DNA from: Streptomyces sp. DSM 110735
Lineage (GTDB): Bacteria; Actinomycetota; Actinomycetes; Streptomycetales; Streptomycetaceae
Assembly: GCF_016482685.1 (NCBI RefSeq)
Contig: NZ_JACYHF010000021.1
Span: forward strand, 1-64,000
Length of the DNA: 64,000 bases
Reading direction: 5' to 3'
This document shows positions 8,422-17,060 of this stretch, piece by piece; the first letter of the stretch is position 1, and each line of letters begins with the position of its first letter. The notes under the pieces were generated by a model. That model was not told where the DNA came from. It did no database searches and saw nothing but the letters and a program-made list of their open reading frames with translations. Made by a program: the position numbers and the translations under genes.

Positions 8422-8892
8422 TCAGCGGAGGAAGTCCAAGGGGCCGATGATCCGCAGGCGTCGGCCCCGGGTGATGTTCGGTGGGGTCGTGAGGGTCAGT
8501 TCTGTCCAGACCGTTTTGCAGGAGGAGAAGGAGTCGGTGGTGCCCCAGCGGGCGGAGAGGGCGTCGACCAGTTGGAGTCCGTAGCCCTCGCCCAGGCGGG
8601 GGAGCCGGTCGCTGCGGGAGTCGGTCAGTTCGATGCGGAGGTGGTCGCCGAAGATCAGCATCGTGAGCCGGAAGTAGCGGTCGGGCGCGCGCCCGTGGGT
8701 CGTGGCGTTCTTGGCGAGTTCGGCGACGACGAGCGGGCCGTTGTCCGGTGGCAGCCCCCAGGAGCGCAACTGCTCGGTGGCCAGCAGCCGGGCGAGACGC
8801 GCCCCGCGGGGCGTGGACGACAACGTCACGCGGAAATGCGGGATGTACGGCATGTTTTCGTCGATCACGCTGTCCAGCGTGGCCCCGCCCAC
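8422..8892 (-). CDS. ATP-binding protein, anti-sigma-factor kinase type (HATPase_c)
   Basis: A 156-residue protein with the GHKL ATPase fold used by RsbW/SpoIIAB-like serine kinases. It shows the N box VVAELAKNATTHG (the asparagine coordinates Mg-ATP), the LRIELTDSRSD G1-like segment, and a G2-like LGEGYGLQLVDALSARWG. Streptomycetes encode dozens of such short proteins, thought to control sigma factors or anti-anti-sigma proteins; no partner lies beside it. The GTG start at 8892 is the longest option; internal ATGs such as the one before PYIPHF would shorten it by about 13 residues. It is divergent from another GHKL-ATPase gene. Confidence 0.85.
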   Translation of the reverse strand: MGGATLDSVIDENMPYIPHFRVTLSSTPRGARLARLLATEQLRSWGLPPDNGPLVVAELAKNATTHGRAPDRYFRLTMLIFGDHLRIELTDSRSDRLPRLGEGYGLQLVDALSARWGTTDSFSSCKTVWTELTLTTPPNITRGRRLRIIGPLDFLR

Positions 8893-9106
8893 GCGCGGTG
8901 AACAGTCACGATGTCGATACGTACGGTTACTGTCCGGAACCTGTCCGGCGATGTCCGGGCTGTCGGGGCGCCCCCGGCGGACGTTCCGTCAGGACCACGG
9001 CGGCGACCGCCGGTCCGACAGCGCCGCGCGCCCGCGCGTACGCCGCGAACGGCCGCACCCGCCCTCGCTGTACCTTCGACCTCACGCCGATGAGGAGAGT
9101 GTGATC

Positions 9107-12100
9107 GTGAGCAAGTACGTGCGGCCGGCGGCCGAGGGCGCCGACCCCTTCGGTACCGCCCGGCTCCGCCGCGGTGTCCTCGACGCCTGGGCCACCAGCC
9201 CCGCCCGGTTCCGCGAGGACGCCAACGCCGAGGAGGACCTCGCACTCGGCGGCTACCGGGACCGGCTCGTGGTCGAGCTGGCCCAGAACGCCGCCGACGC
9301 CGCCGCCCGCGCCCGCGTCCCCGGCCGCCTCAGCCTCACGCTCCGCGACCACGTGCTGATCGCCGCCAACACCGGCGCCCCCCTCGACGCGGTAGGCGTC
9401 GAGTCCCTGTCCACCCTGCGCGCCTCCGCGAAGCGGGACCGCGACGACGAGCACGGCACCGCTGGGACGGTCGGCCGCTACGGCGTCGGTTTCTCCGCCG
9501 TCCTCTCCGTCACCGACGAGCCCGCGATCGTCGGACGGCACGGCGGCGTCCGCTGGTCGCTCGCCGAGGCGCGCGAGCTGGCCGATCAGACCGCCCGGCA
9601 CAGCCCCGGGCTCGGCGACGAGGTGCGCCGCCGCGACGGCCACGTCCCCCTGCTGCGCCTGCCGTTCGCCGCCGAGGGCACCGCCCCGGACCCGTACGAC
9701 ACCGCCGTGATCCTCCCGCTGCGTGACGCGGCCGCCGCCGGACTGGCCGAGCGGCTCCTGGACGCCGTGGACGACGCCCTGCTGCTGGCCCTGCCCGGTC
9801 TCGAGGAGGTCGTGGTCGAGATCGCCGGGGAGAAGCCGCGCACCCTGCGCCGGAGCACCGACGGCGCCGTCACCGTCGTCGAGGACTCCCGCGACGGCCG
9901 CACCCGCTGGCGCACCGCCTCCGCGCACGGCCCCCTCACCCCCGAGCTGCTCGCGGACCGCCCCGTCGAGGAACGCCTGCGCCCGCACTGGTCGGTGACC
10001 TGGGCCGTGCCCGAGGACGCCGAGGGCCATCCCGTGCGCCCCCGCACCAGTCCCGTCCTGCACGCCCCCACCCCCAGCGACGAGCCCCTCGGCGTCCCCG
10101 CCCTGCTCATCGCGTCGTTCCCGCTGGACACCACCCGCCGCCACACCGCGCCGGGACCGCTCACCGACTTCCTGGTCCAGCGCGCCGCCGACACCTACGC
10201 CGAACTCCTCGCCGCCTGGCGCCCGGTGACCGAGGGCGCCATCGACCTCGTCCCCGGCCCGCTCGGCAAGGGCGAACTGGACGGCGCGCTGCGCCAGGCC
10301 GTGCTCGACCGGCTCCCGCGCACCGCGTTCCTGCCCCCGGCGCTCGCGCCCGGCGAGGACGACGACCTGCCCGAGGCGCTGCGCCCGAGGGACGCCGAGA
10401 TCGTGGAGGGCGCGGGAGCGCAGACCGTACGGGTCCTCGCCGAGGTGCTGCCCACCCTGCTCCCCGCCGGACTTGAGCGGCGCCCCGAACTGCGCGCGCT
10501 CGGTGTCGCCCGCCTCCCGCTCGCGGACGCGATCGACCGGCTCGCCGGGCTGGAGAAGGACCCCGAGTGGTGGTGGCGGCTCTACGACAGCCTCGCCGGG
10601 ATCGACCCCGACCGGCTCTCCGGGCTGCCGGTGCCGCTCGCCGGGACCGGTCGCACCACCATCGGTCCCCGCCAGGTGCTGCTGCCCACCCCGGACACCG
10701 CCGCCGTCGACCCCGACGTGCTCGGCCGCCTCGGTCTCAAGGTCGCCCACGCGGACGCCGCCCACCCGCTCCTGGAGAAGCTGGGCGCGCTGCCCGCCAC
10801 CCCGCGCGCGGTGCTCACCACCCCGCAGGTGCGGGCAGCCGTGGCCGCCTCGCTGGACGACGAGGGCGGGGCGCTGTGGGAGGAGGACGCGCCCGACGCC
10901 GAGGAACTGATCGACACCGTCCTGGCGTTGGTGCGCGACGCGGGTCTGGAGCCCGGTGACGAGCCCTGGCTCGGCGCGCTCGCCCTGCCCGACGAGGACG
11001 GCGAACTCGCCCCCGCCGGTGAACTCGTCCTGCCCGGCAGCCCGTTCGCCCACGTCATCCGTGACGGCGAACTGGCAGCCGTGGACCTGGACTTGGCCGA
11101 GCGGTGGGGGCAACAGCCCCTGACCGCCTGCGGGGTGCTCGCGGACTTCGCCCTCGTCCGCGCCACCGACGTCGTTCTCGACCCGGACGAACTGGAGCCC
11201 CGTGAGGGCGACTTCGCCGAGCCCGACGACGCCGGTCTGCTCGACTCGGTGGACGTGTGGTGCGAGGACATCCTCGACCGCTTCCCGGACAGCCCGGTCC
11301 CGCCCGTCGCCACCGAACTCGTCGCCGTGCGCGACCTGGACCTCGTGGACGACGACCGCTGGCCCGAGGCACTCGCCCTGATCGCCCAGCCGCCGCTGCG
11401 CGACGCCCTCACCCAGCCGGTCCGCGTCCTGCTGCCCGATGGCACCCACGAGGTCGTACGGCCGTACACCGCCTGGTGGTTGCGCGGGCACCCGGTGCTC
11501 GACGGACGCCGCCCGGCCGGACTGCTCGCGGCGGGCGGCGACCCGCTGCTGCGCGGGCTGTACGACGAGGCGGACGCCACCGGGTTCGAGGACGAGCAGG
11601 TGCTGCGCGCCCTCGGTGTACGCACCTCGGTCGCCGCCCTCCTGGACGAGCCCGGCGGCGCCGCCGAACTCCTCGACCGCCTGGCCGACCCCGACCGCCC
11701 GGTGAGCCCCGCCCAACTGCACGGTCTCTACAGCGCCTTGGCCGACCTCGACCCGGAGCAGGTGACCCTGCCGGACGAGGTGCGCGCGGTGACCGACGGG
11801 CGGGTGACCGTCGTGGACGCGCGGGACGCGGTGGTCGTCGACTCGCCCGACCTGCTGCCCTTCACCTCCGGTGTGCCGCTGCTGCCGGTACGCCCCGCGC
11901 GTGCGGCGGAGCTGGCCGAGCTGTTCCAGGTGCGGCGGCTGAGCGAGTCCGTCACGGGCGCGGTGGACTCCGAGGGCGCCGAGCACGACGTACCGGACGC
12001 GGTGCGGGCGCTGCTCGGCTCGCGCACCCCGGCGCGGTACGTCGAGCATGACGAACTCGTCGTGGACGGTGTGGAGATCGACTGGCGGCTCACCGACGAC

Positions 12101-12247
12101 GGCGTCCTGCACGCGGCGACCCTGGAGGGCGTCGCCGCCGGTCTCGCCTGGGCGGCGGGGCAGTGGCCGCGGCGGTTCGAGGTGGCGGCGCTCCTTGAGG
12201 ACCCGTCGCGGACGGAGGAGCTGGCGCGGGACCGCTGGTTCGACTGA
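9107..12247 (+). CDS. Sacsin/HSP90-like ATP-binding-domain protein
   Basis: A 1046-residue cytoplasmic protein. Residues about 35-180 form a GHKL/HSP90-type ATPase: RDRLVVELAQNAADAAARA carries the Glu and Asn of the N box, and GTVGRYGVGFSAVLSVTDEP the glycine-rich lid. This layout matches the sacsin N-terminal ATP-binding-like domain seen in large actinobacterial proteins. The remaining 850 residues are acidic, helical and without a known domain. GTG 9107 is chosen because GAGGAG at 9092-9097 is nine bases upstream; GTG 9101 would be too close. Function unknown, perhaps chaperone-like. A fragment of it is duplicated at 7611-7750. Confidence 0.85.
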   Translation: MSKYVRPAAEGADPFGTARLRRGVLDAWATSPARFREDANAEEDLALGGYRDRLVVELAQNAADAAARARVPGRLSLTLRDHVLIAANTGAPLDAVGVESLSTLRASAKRDRDDEHGTAGTVGRYGVGFSAVLSVTDEPAIVGRHGGVRWSLAEARELADQTARHSPGLGDEVRRRDGHVPLLRLPFAAEGTAPDPYDTAVILPLRDAAAAGLAERLLDAVDDALLLALPGLEEVVVEIAGEKPRTLRRSTDGAVTVVEDSRDGRTRWRTASAHGPLTPELLADRPVEERLRPHWSVTWAVPEDAEGHPVRPRTSPVLHAPTPSDEPLGVPALLIASFPLDTTRRHTAPGPLTDFLVQRAADTYAELLAAWRPVTEGAIDLVPGPLGKGELDGALRQAVLDRLPRTAFLPPALAPGEDDDLPEALRPRDAEIVEGAGAQTVRVLAEVLPTLLPAGLERRPELRALGVARLPLADAIDRLAGLEKDPEWWWRLYDSLAGIDPDRLSGLPVPLAGTGRTTIGPRQVLLPTPDTAAVDPDVLGRLGLKVAHADAAHPLLEKLGALPATPRAVLTTPQVRAAVAASLDDEGGALWEEDAPDAEELIDTVLALVRDAGLEPGDEPWLGALALPDEDGELAPAGELVLPGSPFAHVIRDGELAAVDLDLAERWGQQPLTACGVLADFALVRATDVVLDPDELEPREGDFAEPDDAGLLDSVDVWCEDILDRFPDSPVPPVATELVAVRDLDLVDDDRWPEALALIAQPPLRDALTQPVRVLLPDGTHEVVRPYTAWWLRGHPVLDGRRPAGLLAAGGDPLLRGLYDEADATGFEDEQVLRALGVRTSVAALLDEPGGAAELLDRLADPDRPVSPAQLHGLYSALADLDPEQVTLPDEVRAVTDGRVTVVDARDAVVVDSPDLLPFTSGVPLLPVRPARAAELAELFQVRRLSESVTGAVDSEGAEHDVPDAVRALLGSRTPARYVEHDELVVDGVEIDWRLTDDGVLHAATLEGVAAGLAWAAGQWPRRFEVAALLEDPSRTEELARDRWFD

Positions 12248-12315
12248 GCGGGACCCGTGTGCGGGTGAAGCGGAACTGGATCTTCACGAAGTCACTTCAG
12301 AATCCTCAACATCCG

Positions 12316-12347
12316 TACAACCATTCGTCCCAGGCGTATGTCTGATC
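12316..12347 (+). promoter_or_regulatory. Candidate ECF-type promoter of first secreted paralogue
   Basis: CGTACAAC (TACAAC at 12316-12321) and TCTGATC (12341-12347) are separated by 19 bases. The same pair with the same spacing occurs upstream of the second paralogue, although the surrounding sequence differs. The form recalls AAC/CGT-type ECF sigma promoters; the sigma factor is unknown. Confidence 0.5.
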
Positions 12348-12351
12348 GGGT

Positions 12352-12408
12352 GAGCCAACAGGCTCCCCAGATCTCTGGGCTCCGGGAGGCGTTGGCATCC
12401 CGGAGCCC
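12352..12408 (+). promoter_or_regulatory. Three stem-loops in the 5' leader
   Basis: GAGCC/GGCTC (12352-12365), CCCAGA/TCTGGG (12366-12379) and an 11-bp stem GGGCTCCGGGA/TCCCGGAGCCC (12377-12408) follow one another. The second and third share GGG at 12377-12379, so they cannot both form fully. The last stem ends 20 bases before the start codon and may stabilise the message or control its translation. Confidence 0.5.
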
Positions 12409-12428
12409 CATTACGCAGGGGAACGCAC

Positions 12429-13349
12429 ATGCGCATTCGCGCCACCGTGGCCGCCGTCACCGGCGCCGTGGCCCTCTCTGCCTTCGCCGGCACGGCCGCT
12501 CACGCCGTCGGCAACGACTCCGCCTACGACGCGGCAGCCGTGAAGATCGTCAAGGGGACGCACGCCGACGCCGCCAAGCAGGGTGTCCGCGCCACGCCGA
12601 CCGACGGCGAGCCGTACGCCCTGAACGCGTCCTTCTCCAACTTCAAGGTCGCCAAGGCGATCAAGGTCGGCACCACCAACCACGTGTCGACCTCCATCAG
12701 CTACACGCTGACCCACGGCGCCGACGTGGACGTCCAGGCCGACGACTTCGTCTCCTACGCCGCCCTCTACAAGGGTTCGTACGACGAGCCGGACAACGTG
12801 CTCCTCGGTGACGGCATCGCGGCCACCTGCACCGTCGTGACGGACACCACCGCCACCTGCAAGGGCACGATCGACATCTACCCCGGCGAAGGCGAGCTGT
12901 GGAACTCCGACGCGGGTTCCTGGAAGGCTGTCGCGGCCGCCGTCGCCTTCAACGGTCAGGACCCTGACACCGGCGACATGTCCAAGGTCGGCGTCGCCGA
13001 GAAGGGTGGCCTGGCCACCACCTCGGTCCTGCGCAACTCCCGCCTCACCACCAACGCCTCCCCTGAGCCGGTGAAGAAGGGCGCGACCATCACGGTCACC
13101 GGTGCCCTGACCCGCGCCAACTGGGAGGACAACAAGTACCACGGCTACACCAAGCAGTCGGTGCAGCTCCAGTACAAGAAGAAGGGCGCCTCCAGCTACA
13201 CCACGCTGAAGACCGTCACCTCCGACTCCAAGGGCAACCTGAAGACCACCGTCAAGGCTTCCGCCGACGGTTACTTCCGCTACAACTTCGTCGGCACCTC
13301 GACGACCCCGGCGATCGCCTCGACCTCGGACTTCGTCGACGTGAAGTAA
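12429..13349 (+). CDS. Secreted protein, possible DUF5707 type (paralogue 1)
   Basis: A 306-residue exported protein. A signal peptide (MRIRATVAAVTGAVALSAFA, cleavage after AHA near residue 26) is followed by a 30-residue insert absent from its neighbour, then a beta-rich domain (YALNASFSNFKVAKAIKVGT...) with one CTVVTDTTATCKG cysteine pair, and from about residue 205 an Ig-like domain opening SPEPVKKGATITVTGALT that contains NWEDNKYHGY. I think NCBI places such proteins in DUF5707, but am not sure. Together with 13616-14449 it is a tandem duplication. Start is supported by AGGGGAAC nine bases upstream. Confidence 0.85.
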   Translation: MRIRATVAAVTGAVALSAFAGTAAHAVGNDSAYDAAAVKIVKGTHADAAKQGVRATPTDGEPYALNASFSNFKVAKAIKVGTTNHVSTSISYTLTHGADVDVQADDFVSYAALYKGSYDEPDNVLLGDGIAATCTVVTDTTATCKGTIDIYPGEGELWNSDAGSWKAVAAAVAFNGQDPDTGDMSKVGVAEKGGLATTSVLRNSRLTTNASPEPVKKGATITVTGALTRANWEDNKYHGYTKQSVQLQYKKKGASSYTTLKTVTSDSKGNLKTTVKASADGYFRYNFVGTSTTPAIASTSDFVDVK

Positions 13350-13370
13350 GCGCCACCCCGCAGCAGTTCC

Positions 13371-13409
13371 CCACCGGCCCCGAAGGCACCCAGCCTCCGG
13401 GGCCGGTGG
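13371..13409 (+). terminator. Terminator after paralogue 1
   Basis: A perfect 12-bp stem, CCACCGGCCCCG at 13371-13382 with CGGGGCCGGTGG at 13398-13409, extended inward by AGG/CCT after one mismatch. It lies 22 bases after the stop codon, without a U-tract, as is usual in Streptomyces. Confidence 0.8.
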
Positions 13410-13534
13410 CATGTCCGCCACGTTCCCCCGGCGGGGTCCCGTGGGGCGGGCTTGACTTGGGGATCAAGGTCTCTTGACTTGGGGGCTGACCTGGCAATAC
13501 GTCGGCAAAATTCGATCAGGTGAGGCGTCCGGCG

Positions 13535-13566
13535 TACAACTCGGCGGACCTGTCATGAATCTGATC
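13535..13566 (+). promoter_or_regulatory. Candidate ECF-type promoter of second secreted paralogue
   Basis: CGTACAAC (TACAAC at 13535-13540), 19 bases, then TCTGATC (13560-13566): identical elements and spacing to those at 12316-12347. It lies after the terminator of paralogue 1, so each gene probably has its own start site. Confidence 0.5.
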
Positions 13567-13615
13567 ACCCGAGTCGACCGACTCACCGAACTCTTCTCCC
13601 TCCTAGGGAACACAC

Positions 13616-14449
13616 ATGCGCATTCGTGCCTCCGTGGCCGCCGTCACCGGCGCCCTGGCGCTCTCCGCGTTCGGCGCGTCCGCCGCGCACGCCGCCCCGG
13701 CCGACGCCCCGCCGTACGCCCTGAACGCGTCCTTCTCGAACTTCAAGATCGGCTCGTCGATCAAGGTCGGGACGACGAACGAGGTCAGCACGACCTACAC
13801 GTACACCCTCACGTACGGCTCGGACGTCAACATCAAGGCGTCCGACTTCTACACCGACGCCTACCTCTACCGCGGCTCCGTGGACGACCCGTCGGCCACC
13901 GTCGAGGGAGACGCCCCCGCCACCTGCAAGGCAGCCACGTCCACCACCGCCACCTGCACCGGCACGGTCGACGTCTACCCCGTCGACGGCGACCTGCTGA
14001 ACTCGGACGCGGGCAAGTGGTCCGTGGACGTCGAGGCTGTCGCCCTCAACGGCCAGAACCCCGACGACCCGGCCGACGGCAGCAAGATCGGCTTCGCCGA
14101 GAAGGCGGGCGTCGCCACCACCAGCCTGCTGCGCTACTCCAAGCTCACCGTCAACGCCTCCCCGGAGCCGGTGAAGAAGGGCAAGACCATCACGGTCACC
14201 GGTGCCCTGACCCGCGCCAACTGGGAGGACCACAAGTACCACGGCTACACCGGCCAGTCGGTCCTGCTCCAGTTCAAGAAGAAGGGCGCGACCAGCTACA
14301 CCACCGTCAAGACGGTGACCTCGGACTCGTCCGGCAACCTGAAGACCACCGTCACCGCCGCGAGCGACGGCTACTGGCGCTACAGCTTCGCCGGTACCTC
14401 CACCACCCCCTCGGTCAGCGCGACCGGCGACTACGTGGACGTGCAGTAA
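13616..14449 (+). CDS. Secreted protein, possible DUF5707 type (paralogue 2)
   Basis: A 277-residue exported protein. The signal peptide (MRIRASVAAVTGALALSAFG, cleavage after AHA) is nearly the same as in the preceding gene, and from YALNASFSNFK onward the two align along their length, including the cysteine pair (ATCKAATSTTATCTG) and the C-terminal SPEPVKKGKTITVTGALT domain with NWEDHKYHGY. It lacks the roughly 30-residue N-terminal insert of paralogue 1. The C-terminal half looks like an Ig-like wall or surface module seen in many streptomycete secreted proteins. No enzyme motif was found. AGGGAAC seven bases upstream supports the ATG. Confidence 0.85.
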   Translation: MRIRASVAAVTGALALSAFGASAAHAAPADAPPYALNASFSNFKIGSSIKVGTTNEVSTTYTYTLTYGSDVNIKASDFYTDAYLYRGSVDDPSATVEGDAPATCKAATSTTATCTGTVDVYPVDGDLLNSDAGKWSVDVEAVALNGQNPDDPADGSKIGFAEKAGVATTSLLRYSKLTVNASPEPVKKGKTITVTGALTRANWEDHKYHGYTGQSVLLQFKKKGATSYTTVKTVTSDSSGNLKTTVTAASDGYWRYSFAGTSTTPSVSATGDYVDVQ

Positions 14450-14468
14450 GCCCCGTAGGTGAGTACGC

Positions 14469-14484
14469 CCCCGCCTAGGCGGGG
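14469..14484. terminator. Palindrome spanning the ATPase stop codon
   Basis: CCCCGCCTAGGCGGGG is a perfect 16-bp palindrome between convergent genes, with the TAG stop of the P-type ATPase at its centre. It may act as a compact bidirectional terminator. Confidence 0.45.
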
Positions 14485-16871
14485 AAGCGGCGGTCGACCC
14501 ATCTCCACATGAGTTCGAGGACGGCCGCCGCCACCGCCGCGATGCCCACCGCGGCCCACGGCATCGTGTTCCCCACCAGGCGCAGCGCGAAGAAGTCCTG
14601 CAGCCAGGGCACGATCAGCACGAACAGGAACGCGACCCCCATCGCCGCCACCAGCGCGACGCGCCACCACGTGTAGGGGCGGGCGATGATGGCGAGCACC
14701 CACATGGAGATCAGGAACAGGGTCAGCGTCGCCGCACTGGTCTCGGCGGACAGCGCCCCCGCGCCCGTGTAGTGGTGCCGGGCGAGCAGATACGTCACGA
14801 ACGTCGCGACCCCCGCCACCAGCCCGCCGGGTATCGAATACCGCATGACCCGGCGCACGAAGTGCGGTCGCGCCCGCTCCGTGTTCGGTGCGAGGGCCAG
14901 GAAGAAGGCCGGGATGCCGATGGTGAGCGTGGACAGCAGGGTCAGATGCCGGGGCAGGAACGGGTACTCCACCTGCCAGCACACCACCAGCAGCGCGAGC
15001 AGCACCGAGTAGACGGTCTTGACCAGGAACAGCGTCGCCACCCGGGTGATGTTGCCGATGACCCGCCTGCCCTCCGCGACCACCGAGGGCAGCGTCGCGA
15101 AGCTGTTGTTCAGCAGCACGATCTGCGCCACCGCGCGCGTCGCCTCCGAGCCGGAGCCCATCGAGACACCGATGTCGGCGTCCTTCAGCGCCAGCACGTC
15201 GTTCACCCCGTCGCCGGTCATCGCGACCGTGTGCCCCTCGGACTGGAGCGCGCCGACCATCTCCCGCTTCTGGCGCGGGGTGACCCGCCCGAACACCGTC
15301 GCCCGGTCCATCGCCCTGGCCATCTCCGGCAGCTCGGCGGGCAGCTTCCGGGCGTCCACCGCAGTGCCCTTCAGCCCCAGCTTGTGGGCGACCGCGCCCA
15401 CCGACACCGCGTTGTCCCCGGAGATGATCTTTGCGTGGACATGCTGGTCGGCGAAGTAGCGCAGGGTCTCCGCCGCGTCCGGGCGCAGCCGCTGCTCCAG
15501 CACCACCAGGGCGACGGGACGGGCGCCCTCGGCGGGCTCGGGCGCGTCCAGCCCCTGAGCGGCGCGGGCAAGCAGCAGCACCCGCAGCCCCTGCTCGTTG
15601 AGCCGTGAGGTCTCCGCGAGCGCCGGGTCGTCCGCGCCGAGCAGCACGTCGGGCGCGCCCAGCAGCCAGGTGCTCACCTGACCGTCGCCTTCGCTGAACG
15701 CCGCCCCGCTGTACTTGCGCGCGGAGGAAAAGGGCAGCGCCTCCACGCACCGCCACTCCTCGCTGTCCGGATAGGCGTCGATGATCGCCTGGAGGGAGGC
15801 GTTGGGGTGCGGATCGGCCTCCCCGAGGGCGCCGAGCACCTTGCGCGCGTGCTCCTCGTCGGCGCCGTCCAGCATCCTGAGCGCGGACACGTCCATGCCG
15901 CCCTCGGTGAGTGTGCCGGTCTTGTCCAGGCACACCGTGTCCACCCGGGCCAGCCCCTCGATCGCGGGCAGCTCCTGCACCAGGCACTGCTGGCGCCCCA
16001 GCCGGATCACGCCGATGGCGAAGGCCACCGAGGTGAGCAGCACCAGCCCCTCCGGCACCATCGGGATGATCCCGCCGATGGTGCGCGCGACCGAGCCCTT
16101 GAAGTCGTTGCTCTTCACCACGAGCTGGGTGACGATCAGACCGAGCGCGGCCGGGATCATCATCCACGTCACGTACTTGAGGATCGTGGAGATGCCGGTG
16201 CGCAGCTCGGAGTGGACCAGGGTGAACCGGGACGCCTCCTCCGCGAGCTGCGCCGCGTACGCCTCGCGGCCGACCCTCGTCGCGGTGAAGGCGCCGCCGC
16301 CCGCGACCACGAAGCTGCCGGAGAGCAGCCGGTCGCCGCTGTGCTTGAGGACCGGGTCCGCCTCGCCGGTGAGCAGCGACTCGTCGATCTCCAGTCCGTC
16401 CGCCTCGGCGCACACCCCGTCCACCACGATCTTGTCGCCCGGTCCGATCTCCACCAGGTCGTCCAGCACGATCGCGCTGGTCGGCACCTCGACGGATCTG
16501 CCGTCCCGGCGCACGGTCGGCCGGGCCTCCCCGATCACCGCGAGCGAGTCCAGCGTCTTCTTCGCCCGCCACTCCTGCACGATGCCGATGCCGGTGTTGG
16601 CGAGGATCACGAAGCCGAACAGGCTGTCCTGGATGGGCGCGACGAACAGCGTGACGATCCACAGCACGCCGATGATCGCGTTGAACCGGGTGAACACGTT
16701 CGCCCGCACGATCTCGGAGAGGGAGCGGCTGCTGCGCACCGGTACGTCGTTGACCTGACCGCGTGCCACCCGTTCCGCGACCTGCGGGCGGGTCAGTCCC
16801 GCCGAGCGGGTGCCGGGCGGCGCGACCGGGTGCACGGGGTCCAGTCCGGCGCCCGCGTCGATATGCGTCAT
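14475..16871 (-). CDS. P-type cation ATPase, CtpE-like
   Basis: A 798-residue membrane ion pump. Visible family motifs: the actuator loop LLTGEADP (about 167-174), transmembrane GGIIPMVPEGLVLL (about 266-279), the phosphorylated DKTGTLTE with Asp316, and the hinge TGDGVNDVLALKDAD from residue 552. There is no N-terminal metal-binding domain and no CPC motif in the membrane, which excludes heavy-metal types. The PMVPEGLV and QCLVQELPAIEGLARVDTVC segments recall mycobacterial CtpE, a calcium pump, so Ca2+ is my best guess. It stands alone and meets the preceding gene tail to tail. Confidence 0.88.
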   Translation of the reverse strand: MTHIDAGAGLDPVHPVAPPGTRSAGLTRPQVAERVARGQVNDVPVRSSRSLSEIVRANVFTRFNAIIGVLWIVTLFVAPIQDSLFGFVILANTGIGIVQEWRAKKTLDSLAVIGEARPTVRRDGRSVEVPTSAIVLDDLVEIGPGDKIVVDGVCAEADGLEIDESLLTGEADPVLKHSGDRLLSGSFVVAGGGAFTATRVGREAYAAQLAEEASRFTLVHSELRTGISTILKYVTWMMIPAALGLIVTQLVVKSNDFKGSVARTIGGIIPMVPEGLVLLTSVAFAIGVIRLGRQQCLVQELPAIEGLARVDTVCLDKTGTLTEGGMDVSALRMLDGADEEHARKVLGALGEADPHPNASLQAIIDAYPDSEEWRCVEALPFSSARKYSGAAFSEGDGQVSTWLLGAPDVLLGADDPALAETSRLNEQGLRVLLLARAAQGLDAPEPAEGARPVALVVLEQRLRPDAAETLRYFADQHVHAKIISGDNAVSVGAVAHKLGLKGTAVDARKLPAELPEMARAMDRATVFGRVTPRQKREMVGALQSEGHTVAMTGDGVNDVLALKDADIGVSMGSGSEATRAVAQIVLLNNSFATLPSVVAEGRRVIGNITRVATLFLVKTVYSVLLALLVVCWQVEYPFLPRHLTLLSTLTIGIPAFFLALAPNTERARPHFVRRVMRYSIPGGLVAGVATFVTYLLARHHYTGAGALSAETSAATLTLFLISMWVLAIIARPYTWWRVALVAAMGVAFLFVLIVPWLQDFFALRLVGNTMPWAAVGIAAVAAAVLELMWRWVDRRFPA

Positions 16872-17060
16872 GCCTCGACGTTACGTGCGGACGGCCCGGA
16901 TCACCTGCCGAGTGGCCGGAAATAGGGGACGGCTCAGGGGCGCCCCCGGCGTGAACCGGGGGTACCCCTGAATCCGTTCCGGGGCGAGTCGCGGCGACCC
17001 GCACCGCCGCGGCAGCACACGGCGACCGGCACCGTCGCCGCGGCGACCCGCACCGCCCCC

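Noticed and set aside
8927..12112. 1061-codon minus-strand ORF
   Set aside because: It is fully antisense to the sacsin/HSP90-like gene, which has clear ATPase motifs and a ribosome binding site; the antisense product is Gly/Arg/Val low-complexity.
12301..12428. Known riboswitch (ydaO/c-di-AMP or other) in the leader of the first secreted paralogue
   Set aside because: Stems are present, but conserved sequence blocks of the riboswitch classes I know could not be matched.
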